From Calliopsis andreniformis (Eukaryota; Arthropoda; Insecta; Hymenoptera; Andrenidae), in NCBI RefSeq assembly GCF_051401765.1, contig NW_027480422.1, positions 17,626,001 through 17,690,000 of the forward strand: a stretch of 64,000 nt of DNA, in the 5' to 3' direction. Within the stretch, counting starts at the first letter, position 1. Every line of letters begins with the position of its first letter. The position numbers and the translations under genes are program-made. The notes under the pieces were generated by a model that saw only the letters and a list, made by a program, of their open reading frames with translations, had not been told where the DNA came from and ran no database searches. Positions 1-10,850 of this stretch are shown piece after piece.

Positions 1-130
1 TGTGAGAGCTATGGTCATTTCTACGTTCCGAGCAACCTAGGTTTCGCTCTATGGCGTAACTCCACCACATCGAATAGTTAGGGCCTTAGAAGTCAATGCC
101 AGAAGCATAAACACATTATAAATACAACAG

Positions 131-462
131 TTTTTCCATCGTATAAAACGAATAATTGCATCCAGTGTGCAAGTAATGGTCATTTCTACGATCCGGGCGA
201 CCTAGGCATCACTCTAGGGCGTTGTTCCACCAGATCGAATAGTTAGGGCCTAACATGTCAACGCCAGAAGCTTAAAATACAATAGAAATACAACAGTTTT
301 TCCATCGTATAAAACGAATAATTGCATCCAGTGTGCAAGTAATGGACATTTCTACGATCCGGGCGACCTAGGCATCACTCTAGGGCGTTGTTCCACCAGA
401 TCGAATAGTTAGGGCCTAACAAGTCAACGCCAGAAGCTTAAAATACAATAGAAATACAACAG
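131..462. repeat. Tandem duplication of one monomer
   Basis: Bases 131-296 and 297-462 are adjacent 166-bp monomers that I see differing only at about two positions (CATGTC against CAAGTC, and GGTCAT against GGACAT). Both share rare variants: TGCATCCAGTGTGCAAG, ACGATCCGGGCGACC and CTTAAAATAC. This is the simplest kind of local amplification and the most recent-looking one in the left block. Confidence 0.85.
233..398 (+). repeat. Reference monomer (phase definition)
   Basis: This single unit runs from GATCGAATAG to just before the next GATCGAATAG at 399 and is exactly 166 bp. It illustrates the parts common to nearly all copies. A conserved block (positions about 115-166 plus 1-18) carries the TACGTTCCGGGC, CTAGG and GTTGCTCCACCAGATCG motifs. 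A more variable middle (positions about 72-96) exists in several states across the window, such as GTATAAAACGAATAATTGC, GTATAACAGGAATAATTGC and GTATATAATGTATATTTGC. The start point is a convention only; a tandem array has no natural first base. Confidence 0.9.
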
Positions 463-528
463 TTTTACCATCGTGTAACAGGAATAATTGCAACCAGTGT
501 GAAAGATATGGTCATTTCTACGTTCCGT

Positions 529-557
529 GCAACCTAGGCTTCACTCTAGGGCGTTGC
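529..557. other. Imperfect dyad in the conserved block (example copy)
   Basis: GCAAC at 529-533 is the reverse complement of GTTGC at 553-557, and CTAG at 534-537 pairs with CTAG at 546-549. This gives nine base pairs around an 8-base loop with a three-base bulge (GGC, 550-552) on one arm. The same arrangement sits at consensus monomer positions 131-159 and is intact in most copies, so it occurs hundreds of times. It is lost in type-B monomers. Whether it extrudes as a hairpin or binds a protein cannot be told from sequence. Confidence 0.6.
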
Positions 558-3500
558 TCCACCACATCGAACAGCTACGGCCTTAGGAGTCAATGCCAGA
601 GGCATAAAATACAAAATAAATACAACAGTCTATGCATCGTTTAAAACGAATAATTGCAACCAGTGTGAAGGTAATGGTCATTTCTACGTTCCGGGCAACC
701 TAGGCTTCACTCTAGGGCGTTGCTCCACCAGATGGAATAGTTAGGGCCATAGAAGTCAACGCCCGAAGCATAAAATACAAAATAAATGGAACAGTTTTTC
801 CATTGTATAAAACGAATAATTGAAACCAGTGTGAAAGTTATGTTCATTTCTACGTTCCGGGCAACCTAGGCTTCACTACAGGGCGGTGCTCCACCAGATC
901 AAATAGTTAGGGCCTAAGAAGTCAACGCCAGAACCATAAAATACAATATAAATACAACAGCTTTTCCATCGTATATAATGTACATTTGCAAACAGTGTGA
1001 AAGTAACGGTCATTTCTACGTTCCGGGCAACCTAGGCTTCACTCTAGGGCGTTGCTCCACCAGATCGAATAGTGAGGGACTTAGAATTCGACGCCAAAAG
1101 CATAAAATACAACATAAGTACAACAGTTTTTCCATCGTATAACAGGAATAATTGCAACCAGTGTGAAAGTACAGGACATTTTTACGTTCCGGGCAACCTA
1201 GGCTTCGCTCAAGGGCGTTGCTGTACCACATCGAATAGCTAGGGCCTTAGAAGTCAACGCCTGAAGCATAAAATACAATAAAAATACAACATTTTTTTCA
1301 TGGTATAAAAGGAATAATTGCAACCAGTCTGAAAGATATGGTCATTTCTACGTTCCGGGCAACCTAGGCTGCACTCTAGGGCGTTGGTCCTCCACATCTA
1401 ACAGTTAGGGCCTAAGAAGTCAACGCCGGAAGCACCAAATACAAAATAAATACAACAGTTTTTCCATCGTATATAACGAATAATTGCAACCAGTATGAAT
1501 GTTATGGTCATTTCTACGTTCCGGGCAACCTAGGCTTCACCCTAGGGCGTTGCTCCATCTGATCGAATAGTTAGAGCCTAAGAAGTCAACGCCAGAAGCA
1601 TAAAATACGATATATGTACAACAGTTTTTCCATCGTATAAAACGAATAATTGCAACCAGTGTGAAAGTGATGGTCATTTCTACATTCCGGGCAACCTAGG
1701 CTTGACTCTAGGGCGTTGCTCGACCGGATCGAATAGTTAGGGCCTAAGAAGTCAACGCCAGAAGCACCAAATACAAAATTAATACAACAGTTTTTCCATC
1801 GTATAAAACGAATAATTGCAACCAGTATGAAAGTTATGGTCATTTCTACGTTCCGGGCAACCTAGGCTTCACGCTAGGGCGTTGCTCTACCTGATCGAAT
1901 AGTTAGGGCCTAAGAAGACAACGCCAGAAGCATAAAATACGATATATGTACAACAGTTTTTCAATCGTATAAAACGAATAATTGCAACCAGTGTGAAAGT
2001 AATAGACATTTCTACGTTGCGGGCATCCTAGACTTAACTGTGAGGCATTGCTACACCAGATCGAATACATAGGGCCTTAGAAGTCAACGCCAGAAGTATA
2101 AAGAACAATCAAAATCCAACAGTTTGTCCATCGTATAGCTGGAATAATTGCAACCAGAGTGAAAGTAATGGTCATTTACACGTTTCGGGCGACCTAGGCT
2201 CCACTCTAGGGCGTTGGTCCACCAGATCGAATAGTTAGGGCCATAGAAGTCAACGCCCGAAGCATAAAATACAAAATAAATAGAACAGTTTTTCCATTGT
2301 ATAAAACGAATAATTGAAACCAGTGTGAAAGTTACGGTCATTTCTACGTTCAGCGCATCCTAGGCTTCACCCCTGGGCGTTGCTCCACGAGATCCAATAG
2401 CTACGGCCTTAGAAGTCAACGCCTGAAGCTTAAAATATAATATAAATACAACAGTGTTTCCATCGTATAACAGGAATAATTGCAACCAGAGTGAAGGTGA
2501 TGGTCATTTCTACGTTCCGGGCAACCTAGGCTTCACTCTAGGGCTTTGGTCCACCACATCCAACAGTTAGGGCCTAAGAAGTCAACGCCAGAAGCACCAA
2601 ATACAAAATAAGTACAACAGTTTTTCCATCGTATAAAACGAGTAATTGCAACCAATATGAAAGTTATGGTCATTTCTACGTTCCGGGCAACCTAGGCTTC
2701 ACCCTAGGGCGTTCCTCCACGTGACCGAATAGTTAGGGCCTAAGAAGTCAACGCCAGAAGCATAAAATACGATATATGTACAACAGTTTTACCATAGTAT
2801 AAAATGAATAATCGCAAACAGTGTGTAGGTAATGGTCATTTCTACGTTCCGGGCAACCTAGGCTTCACTCTAGGGCGTTGCTCCACCAGATCGAATAGTT
2901 AGGGCCTTAGAAATCAACGCCCGAAGCATAAAATACAAAATAAATAGAACAGTTTTTCCATTGTATAAAACGAATAATTGAAACAAGTGTGAAAGTTATG
3001 GCCATTTCTACGTTCCGGGCAACCTAGCCTTAACTCCAGGGCGTTGCTCCACCAGATCGAATAGTTAGGGACTTTGAATGCAACGCCAGAAGCATAAAAC
3101 ACAATACAAATGCATCAGTTTTGCCATCGTATAACAGGAAATCTGCAACCAGTGTGAAAGTACTGGTCATTTCTATGTTCCGGGTAACCTAGGCTTCACA
3201 CTAGGGCGTTGTTCCACCAGATCGAATAGTTAGGGCCTAAGAAGACAACGCCAGAAGCATAAAATACAATATAAATACAACCGCTTTTCCATCGTATATA
3301 ATGTATATTTGCAAACAGTGTCAAAGTAAAGGTCATTTCTACGTTCCGGGCAACCTAGGCTTCATTCTAGGGCGTTGTTCCACCAGATCGAATAGTCAGG
3401 ACCTAAGAAATCAACTCCAGAAGCACAAAATACAATATAAGTACAACAGCTTTTCCATCGTATAACAGGAATAATTGCAACCAGTGTGAAAGTACAGGTC

Positions 3501-4140
3501 ATTTCTACGTTCTGGGCAGCCTAGGTTTCGCTCTAGGGCGTTGGTCCACCAGATCGAATGGCTAGGCACTTAGAAGCCAACTCCAGAAGCATAAAATACA
3601 ATATAAATACAACAGCTTTTCCATCGTATAAAGTGAATAATTGCAACCAGAGTGAAGCTGACGGTCATTTCTACGTTCCGGGCAACCTAGGCTTGACTCT
3701 AGGGCATTGCTCCACCACATCGAATAGCTACGGCCTTAGAAGGTAACGCCAGAAGCATAAAATACAACTTAAATGCTACAGCTTTTCCATCGTATATAAT
3801 GTATATTTGCAAACAGTGTGAAAGTAATGGTCATTTCTACGTTCCGTGCAACCTAGTTTTCACTCCAGGGCGTTGCTCCAAGAGATTGAATAGTTAGGGA
3901 CTTAGAATTCAACGTCAGAAGCATAAAATACAATAAAAATGCCACAGTTTTTCCATCGTATAACAGGAATAACTGCAACCAGTGTCAAAGTACTGGTCAT
4001 CACTACGTTCCGGGCAACCTAGACTTCACCCTAGGGCGTTGCTCCGCCATATCGAATAGCTAGGGCTTTAGAAGTGAACGCCCGAAGCATAAAATACAAT
4101 AAAAATACATCAGTCTTTCCATCGTATAACAGGAATAATT

Positions 4141-5130
4141 GCAACCAGTGTGTATGTACAGGTCATTTTTACGTTCCGGGCAACCTAGGCTTCACTCTAG
4201 GGCGTTGTTCCACCAGATCGAATAGTTAGGGCTTAAGAAGTCTACGCCAGAAGCATAAAATACAATAAAAATACAACAGCATTTCCAACGTAAAATGAAT
4301 GATTGCAAACAGTGTGAAAGTTATGGTCATTTCTACGTTCCGGGCAACTAGGCTTAACTCCAGGGCGTTGCTCCACCAGATCGAATAGTTAGGGAATTTG
4401 AATACAACGCCAGAAACATAAAATACAATAAAAATGCAACTGTTTTTCCATCGTATAATAGGAAAGCTGCAACGAGTGTGAAAGTACTGGTCAATTCTAT
4501 GTACCGGGTAAAATAGGGTTCACCCTAGGGCGTTGCTCCACCACATCGAATAGTAAGGTACTTAGAATTCGACGCCAGAAGCATAAAATACAACATAAGT
4601 ACAACAGTTTTTCCATCGTATTACAGGAATAATTGCAACCAGTGTGTATGTACAGTTCATTTTTACGTTCCGGGCAACCTAGGCTTCACTCTAGGGCGTT
4701 GTTCCACCAGATCGAATAGTTAGGGTCTAAGAAGTCTACGCCAGAAGCATAAAATACAATAAAAATACAACAGCATTTCCAACGTAAAAATGAATGATTG
4801 CAAACAGTGTGAAAGTTATGGTCATTTCTACGTTCCGGGCAACTAGGCTTAACTCCAGGGCGTTGCTCCACCAGATCGAATAGTTAGGGACTTTGAATAC
4901 AACGCCAGAAGCATAAAATACAATAAAAATGCAACAGTTTTTCCATCGTATAACAGGAAAGCTGCAACGAGTGTGAAAGTACTGGTCATTTCTATGTACC
5001 GGGTAACCTAGGCTTCACCCTAGGGTGTTGCGCCACCAGATCGAATAGCTAGGGACTTAGAATTCAACGCCAGAAGAATAAAATACAACATAAGTACAAC
5101 AGTTTTTCCACCGTATAAAATGAGTAATTG
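4141..5130. repeat. Tandem duplication of a three-monomer unit (~494 bp)
   Basis: Two copies lie side by side at 4141-4634 and 4635-~5130. Shared markers include the GTGTGTATGTACAG variant (offset 494), ATTTCCAACGTAAAA (4281 and 4775), the shortened GGGCAACTAGGC, and the GGAAAGCTGCAACGAG state. The unit is 4 bp short of three consensus monomers because small deletions were duplicated with it. The copies have since diverged at scattered bases, so the event is older than the HORs after 10 kb. Confidence 0.8.
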
Positions 5131-5479
5131 CAAACTCTGTGAAAGTAAGGGTCATTTCTACGTTCCGGGCTACCTAGGCTTCACTCTAGGTCGTTGTTCC
5201 ACCAGATCGAATAGGTAGGGCCATTGAAGTAAACGCCCGAAGCATAAAATACAATAAAGATACAACAGTCTTTCCATTGTATAATAGGAATAATTGCAAC
5301 CAGTGTGAAGGTAATGGTCACTTCCACGTTCCGGGCAACCTAGGCTTCACCCAAGGGCGTTGCTCCACCACATCGAATAGCTACGGCCTTAGAAGTCAAC
5401 GCCAGAAGCATAAAATGCGATATAAATACAACAGCCTTTCCATCGTATAACGGGAATACTTGCTACCAGTGTGAAAGTA

Positions 5480-6550
5480 ATGCCCATTTCTGCGTTCCGG
5501 GAATCCTGGACTTAACTCTGAGGCATTGCTCCACCAGATCGAAGAGTTAGGGCCTTAGAAGTCAAAGCCAAAAGCATAAAATACAAAATAAATACAACAG
5601 CCTTTCCATCGTATAAAACGAATAATAGCAACCTGTGTGAATTTTATGGTCATTTCTACGTTCCGGGCAACCTAGGCTTCACTCTAGGGCGTTGCTCCAC
5701 CAGATCGAGAAGTTAGAGCCTAAGAAGTCAACGCCAGAACTATAAAATACAATATAAATACAACAGCTTTTCCATCGTATAATACCAATAATTGCAACCA
5801 GTGTGAATGTAATGGCCATTACCACGTTCCGGGCAACCTAGGCTTCACTCTAGGGCGTTGCTCCATCAGATTGAATAGTTAGGTCCTAAGAGGTCAACGC
5901 CAGAACCATAAAATACAATATACACACAACAGCTTTTCCGTCGTATAACAGGAATAATTGCAACCAGTGTGAAAGTAATGGCCATTTCTACGTTCCGGGC
6001 ATCCTTGACCTAACTCTGAGGCATTGCTCCACCGGACCGAAGAGATAGGGCATTAGAAGTCGTCGCCGGAAGCATAAAATACAATATAGATACAGAAGTT
6101 TTTCCATTGTATAACAGGAAAAATTGCAACCAGTGTGAAAGTAATAGTCTCTTCTACGTTCCGGGCAACCTAAGCTTAACTCGAGGGCGTTGCTCCTCCA
6201 GATCGAATAGCTAGCGCATTAGAAGGCAACTCCTGAAGCATAAAATACAATAAAAATACAACAGTTTTTCCATCGTATAACAGGAATAATTGCAACAAGT
6301 GTGAAGGTAATGGTCATTTCTACGTTCCGGGCAAGCCAGGCTTCACTCTAGGGAGTTGCTCCACCAGATCGAAAAGTTAGGGCCTAAGAAGTCAACGCCA
6401 GAAGCATAAAATACAATATAAATACAACATCTTCTCCACCGTATAACAGGAATAATTGCAGCCCGTGTGAAAGTAATGGCCACTTCTACGTTCCGGGAAT
6501 CCTAGCCTTAACTCTGAGGCATTGCTCCACCAGATCGTAGAGTTAGGGCC
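5480..6550. repeat. Relict three-monomer periodicity of variant 'B' monomers
   Basis: A distinctive monomer state has CATCCTAGACTTAACT in place of the usual CAACCTAGGCTTCACT, followed by CTGAGGCATTGC. Its GAGGCATTGC core lies at 5520, 6018 and 6516, exactly 498 bp (three monomers) apart. The monomers following the first and third copies also resemble each other, which hints at a six-monomer ancestral unit of 996 bp. Flanking divergence is high, so this is an eroded higher-order repeat rather than a live one. Confidence 0.7.
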
Positions 6551-8662
6551 TTAGAAGTCAAACCCAGAAGCATAAAATACAAAATAAATACAACAGCCTT
6601 TCCATCGTATAAAACGAATAATTGCACCCTGTGTGAAAGTTATGGTCATTTCTATGTTGCGGGCAACCTAGGCTTCACTCTAGGCCGTTGTTCCACCAGA
6701 TCGAATAGGCAAGGCCTAAGCAGTCAGCGCCAGAAGCATAAAATATAATAAAAATACAACAGCATTTCCATCGTATAACAGGAATAATTGAAACCAGTGT
6801 GAAAGAAATGGGCATTTCTATCTTCCGTGCAACCTAGACTACACTCTAGGGCGTTGCTCCACCAGGTCGAATAGTTGGGGCCTTAGAAAACAACTCCAGA
6901 GGCATAACATACAATAAAAATACATCACTTTTACCATCGTATAACTGGCATAATTGCAACAAGTTTGAAAGATATGGTCATTTCTACGTTCCGGGCAACC
7001 TAGTCTCCACCCTAGGGCGTTGGTGCACCACATCCAATAGTTAGGGCTTAAGAAGTCAACGCCAGAAGCACCAAGTACGAAATAAAAACAACAGTTTTTC
7101 CATCGTATAAAACGAATAATTGCAACCAGTGTGAAAGTAATGGTCATTTCTACGTTCCTGGCAACCTAGGCTTCACTATAGGGCGTTGTTCCACCACATC
7201 GAATAGCTGCGGCCTTAGAAGTCAACGCCAGAAACATAAAATACAATATAAATACAACAGGTTTTCCATCGTATAAAACGAATAATTGCAACCATTGTGA
7301 TAGTAATGGACATTTGAACGACCCGCGCATCCTGGACTTAACTCTGAGGCATTGCTCCACCAGATCGAATACATAGGGCCTTAGAAGTCAACGCCAGAAG
7401 CACAAAGTACAATCAAAATCCAACAGTTTGTCAATCGTATAACAGGAGTAATTGCAACAAGCGTGAAGGTAATGGTCATTTCTACGTTCCGGGCAACCTA
7501 GGTTTTGCTCTAGGGCGTTGCTCCACCACATCGAATAGCTAGGGCCTCAGAAGTCAAAGCCAGAAGCATAAAATACAAAATAAATACAACAGCCTTTGCA
7601 TCGTATAAAACGAATAATTGCAACCAATGTGAAGGTAATGGTCATTACCGCGTTTCGGGCAACCTAGGCTTCACTCTAGGGCGTTGCTCCACCACACTGA
7701 ATAGTTAGGTCCTAAGAGGTCAACGCCAGAAACATAAAATACAAAATAAATACAACAGCCTTTCCATCGTATAAAAAGAAGAATTGCAGCCAGTGTGAAA
7801 GGTATGGACATTTCTACGTTCCGGGCAACCTAGGCTTCACACTAGGGCGTTGCTCCACCCGACCGATTATCTAAGTCCTTAGAAGTCAACGCCAGGAGCA
7901 TAAAATACGATAAAAATACAACAGCCTTTCCATCGTATAGTAGGAATAATTGCAACCAGTGTGAAGGTAATGGTCACTACCACGTTCCGGACAACCTAGG
8001 CTTCACTCTAGGGCGCTGCCCCACCAGATTGAATAGTTAGGTCCTAACAAGTCAACGCCAGAAGCATAAAATACAATATAAATACAGGACCTTTTCCATC
8101 GTATAACAGGAATAATTGCAGCCAATGTGAAAGTAATGGCCATTTCTACGTTTCGGTCATCCTAGACTTAACTCTGAGGCATTGCTGCACCAGATCGAAG
8201 AGCTAGGGCCTTAGAAGTCAACGACAGAAGCATAAAATACAAAATACATACAACAGTCCTTCCATCGTATAAAATGAATGATTGCAACCAGAGTGAAAGT
8301 TATAATTATATCTACGTTCCGGGCAACCTAGGCTTGACTCTAGGGCGTTGCTCCACCAGATCGAATAGGTAGGGCGTAGAAGTCAATGACCGAAGCATAA
8401 AATACAATAAACATACAACAGTTTTTCCATTGCATAAAACGGATAATTGCAACCAGTGTGAAAGTTATGGTCTTTTCTACGTTACGTGCAACCTAGGCTT
8501 CACTCTAGGGCGCTGCTATACCAGATCGAAAAGCTAGAGCCTTAGAAGTCTGCGCCCGAAACATAAAATACAATAAAAACACAGCAGTTTTTCCTTCGTA
8601 TAAGAGGAATAATTGCAACCAGCGTGAAGGTAATGGTCATTTCGACGTCACGGGCAACATAG

Positions 8663-9123
8663 GCTTGACTCTAGGGCATTCCTCCACCACATCGAATAGC
8701 TACGGCCTTAGAAGTTAACGCCAGAAGCATAAAATACAATTTAAATACTACAGCTTTTCCATCGTATATAATGTATATTTGCAAACACTGTGAAAGTAAT
8801 GGTCATTTCTACGTTCCGGGCAACCTGGTTTTCACTCCAGGGCGTTGCTTCACGAGATCGAATAGTTAGGGACTTAGAATTCAACAACAGAAGCATAAAA
8901 TACAATAAAAATGTCACAGTTTTTCCATCGTATAAGAGGAATAACTGCAACCAGTGTGAATGTACTGGTCATCACTACGTTCCGGGCAACCTAGACTTCA
9001 CCCTAGGGCGTTGCTCCACCACATCGAATAGTAAGGTACTTAGAATTCGACGCCAGAAGCATAAAATACAACATAAGTACAACAGTTTTTCCATCGTATT
9101 ACAGGAATAATTGCAACCAGTGT
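8663..9123. repeat. Diverged mosaic copy of 3691-4645 lacking three monomers
   Basis: Bases 8663 to about 8998 resemble 3691 to about 4027 (offset 4972 bp, about 30 monomers). Bases 8999-9123 match 4521-4645 almost exactly (offset 4478 bp, about 27 monomers), sharing the GAATAGTAAGGTACTTAG and GTATTACAGG variants. The two offsets differ by 494 bp, the length of the three-monomer unit at 4141. The stretch therefore looks like the same ancestral region before, or after losing, the three-monomer insert. Confidence 0.7.
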
Positions 9124-10850
9124 GAAGGTAATGGTCTTTTCTACGTTCCGGGCAACCTAGGCTTCACTACAGGGCGTTGCTCCACCATATCCAATAGCAA
9201 GGGCCTTAGAAGTCAACGCCCGAGCATAAAATACAATAAAGATACATCAGTTTTTCCACCGTATAACAGGAATAATTGCAACCAGAGTGAAGGTGGTGGT
9301 CATTTCTACGTTCGGGGCGACCTAGGCTTCACTCTGGGGCGTTGGTCCTCCAGATCGAATAGCTAGGGCCTAATAGGTCAACGCCAGAGGCATAAAATAC
9401 AAAATAAATACAATAGTTTTTCCATTGTCTAAAACGAATAATTGCAACCAGTGTGAAGGTAATGGCCTTTTCTACGTACCGGGCAACCTAGGGTTCACTC
9501 TAGGGCGGTGCTCCACCACAACCAATAGTTAGGGCCTAATTTGTCGACGCCCGAAGCATTAAAAACAATATATATACTACAGTTTTTCCATCGTATATAA
9601 TGTATATTTGCAAACAGTGTGAAAGTAATGGTCATTTCTACGTCCCGCGCAACATAGGCTTCACTCTTGGACGTAGCCCCAACAGGTCGGATAGCTAGGA
9701 CCTTAGAAGTCAAAGCCAGAAGCAGAAAATACAATAAAAATGCAACAGCTTTTCCATCGCATAGCACGTATAATTGCAACCAGTGTGAAAGTAATGATCA
9801 TTTCTACGTTTCGGGCAACATAGGCTTGACACTTGGACGTTGCCTCACGAGATCGAATAGCTAGGACCTTAGAAGTAAAAGCCAGAAGCATAAGATACAA
9901 AATAAATACAACAGCCTTTCTATCGTATACAACGAATAACTGCAACCCGTGTGAAAGTTATGGACATGTCTACGTTCCGGGCAACCTAGGCTTAACTGTA
10001 GGGCGTTGCTCCACCAGATCGAATAGTTAAAAAGTTAGAAGTAAACGCCCGAAGCATGAAATACAAAATAAATAGAACAGTTTTTCCATTGTATAGAACC
10101 AATAATTGCAAACAGTGTGAAGGTAATGGTCATTTCTACGTTCCGGGCAACCTAGGCTTCACTCTAGGGCGTTGCTCCACCAGATCGAATATTAAGGGCC
10201 TGAGAAGTCAACGCCCGAAGCATAAAATACAAAATAAATAGAACAGTTTTTCAATTGTATAAAACGAATAATTGAAACCAGTGTGAAAGTTATGATCTTT
10301 TCTACGTTCCGCGCAACCTAGGCTTCACCCCAGGGCGTTGCTCCACCAGATCCAATAGTTAGGACCTATGAAGTCAGCGACAGAAGCATAACATACAAAA
10401 TAGATACAACAGTTTTTCCATCGTATATAAAGCATATTTGCAAACAGTGTGAAGGTAAAGGTCAGTTCTACGTTCCGGGCAACCTAGGCTTCACTCTAGG
10501 GCGTTGCTCCACCAGGTGGAATAGTTAGGGACTGAGAATTCAACGCCAGAAGCATAAAATACAACATAAGTACAACAGTTTTTCCATTGTGTGACAGGAA
10601 TAACTGCAACCAGTTTGAAAGTACTGGTCATTTCTACGTTCCGGGTAGCCTAGGCTTCACTCCAGGGAGCTGCACCACCAGATCGAATAGCTAGGGACTT
10701 AGAATTCAACGCCAGAAGAATAAAATACAACATAAGTACAACAGTTTTACCATCGTATGAAATGAGTAATCGCAAACAGTGTGAAGGTAATGGTCATATC
10801 CACATTCCGGGCAACCTAGGCTTCACTCTAGGGCGTTGCTCCACCAGATC

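Larger units (their letters stand above)
1..10260. repeat. Block 1: diverged satellite monomers, no young HOR
   Basis: About 62 monomers differ from each other at many positions, and no long near-identical copy of any multi-monomer unit is seen. Small local events are visible: a one-monomer duplication at 131-462, a three-monomer duplication at 4141-5130, a relict periodic placement of a variant monomer at 5520-6520, and an eroded copy of 3691-4027 plus 4521-4645 at 8663-9123. Single-monomer indels shift the phase by a few bases. Compared with the blocks to the right this part looks older or less often homogenised. No gene or mobile element is seen. Confidence 0.85.

Noticed and set aside
115..134. 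CENP-B box candidates at TTTCTACGTTCCGGG and, on the other strand, TTCGATCTGGTGGAG
   Set aside because: Against the core pattern TTCGNNNNANNCGGG each matches only about 6 of 9 fixed positions in the consensus. The first misses CG of TTCG and the central A, and the second misses the A and two of CGGG.
237..252. TTAGGG in nearly every monomer (AGTTAGGGCC), resembling a telomere hexamer
   Set aside because: It occurs once per 166 bp and never as a tandem hexamer run, so it is not interstitial telomeric repeat.
300..330. TATA-like GTATAAAACG and poly-A-signal-like CAATAAAAAT in many monomers
   Set aside because: They follow from the AT-rich half of the repeat, are not linked to any coding frame, and recur hundreds of times without other promoter or terminator features.
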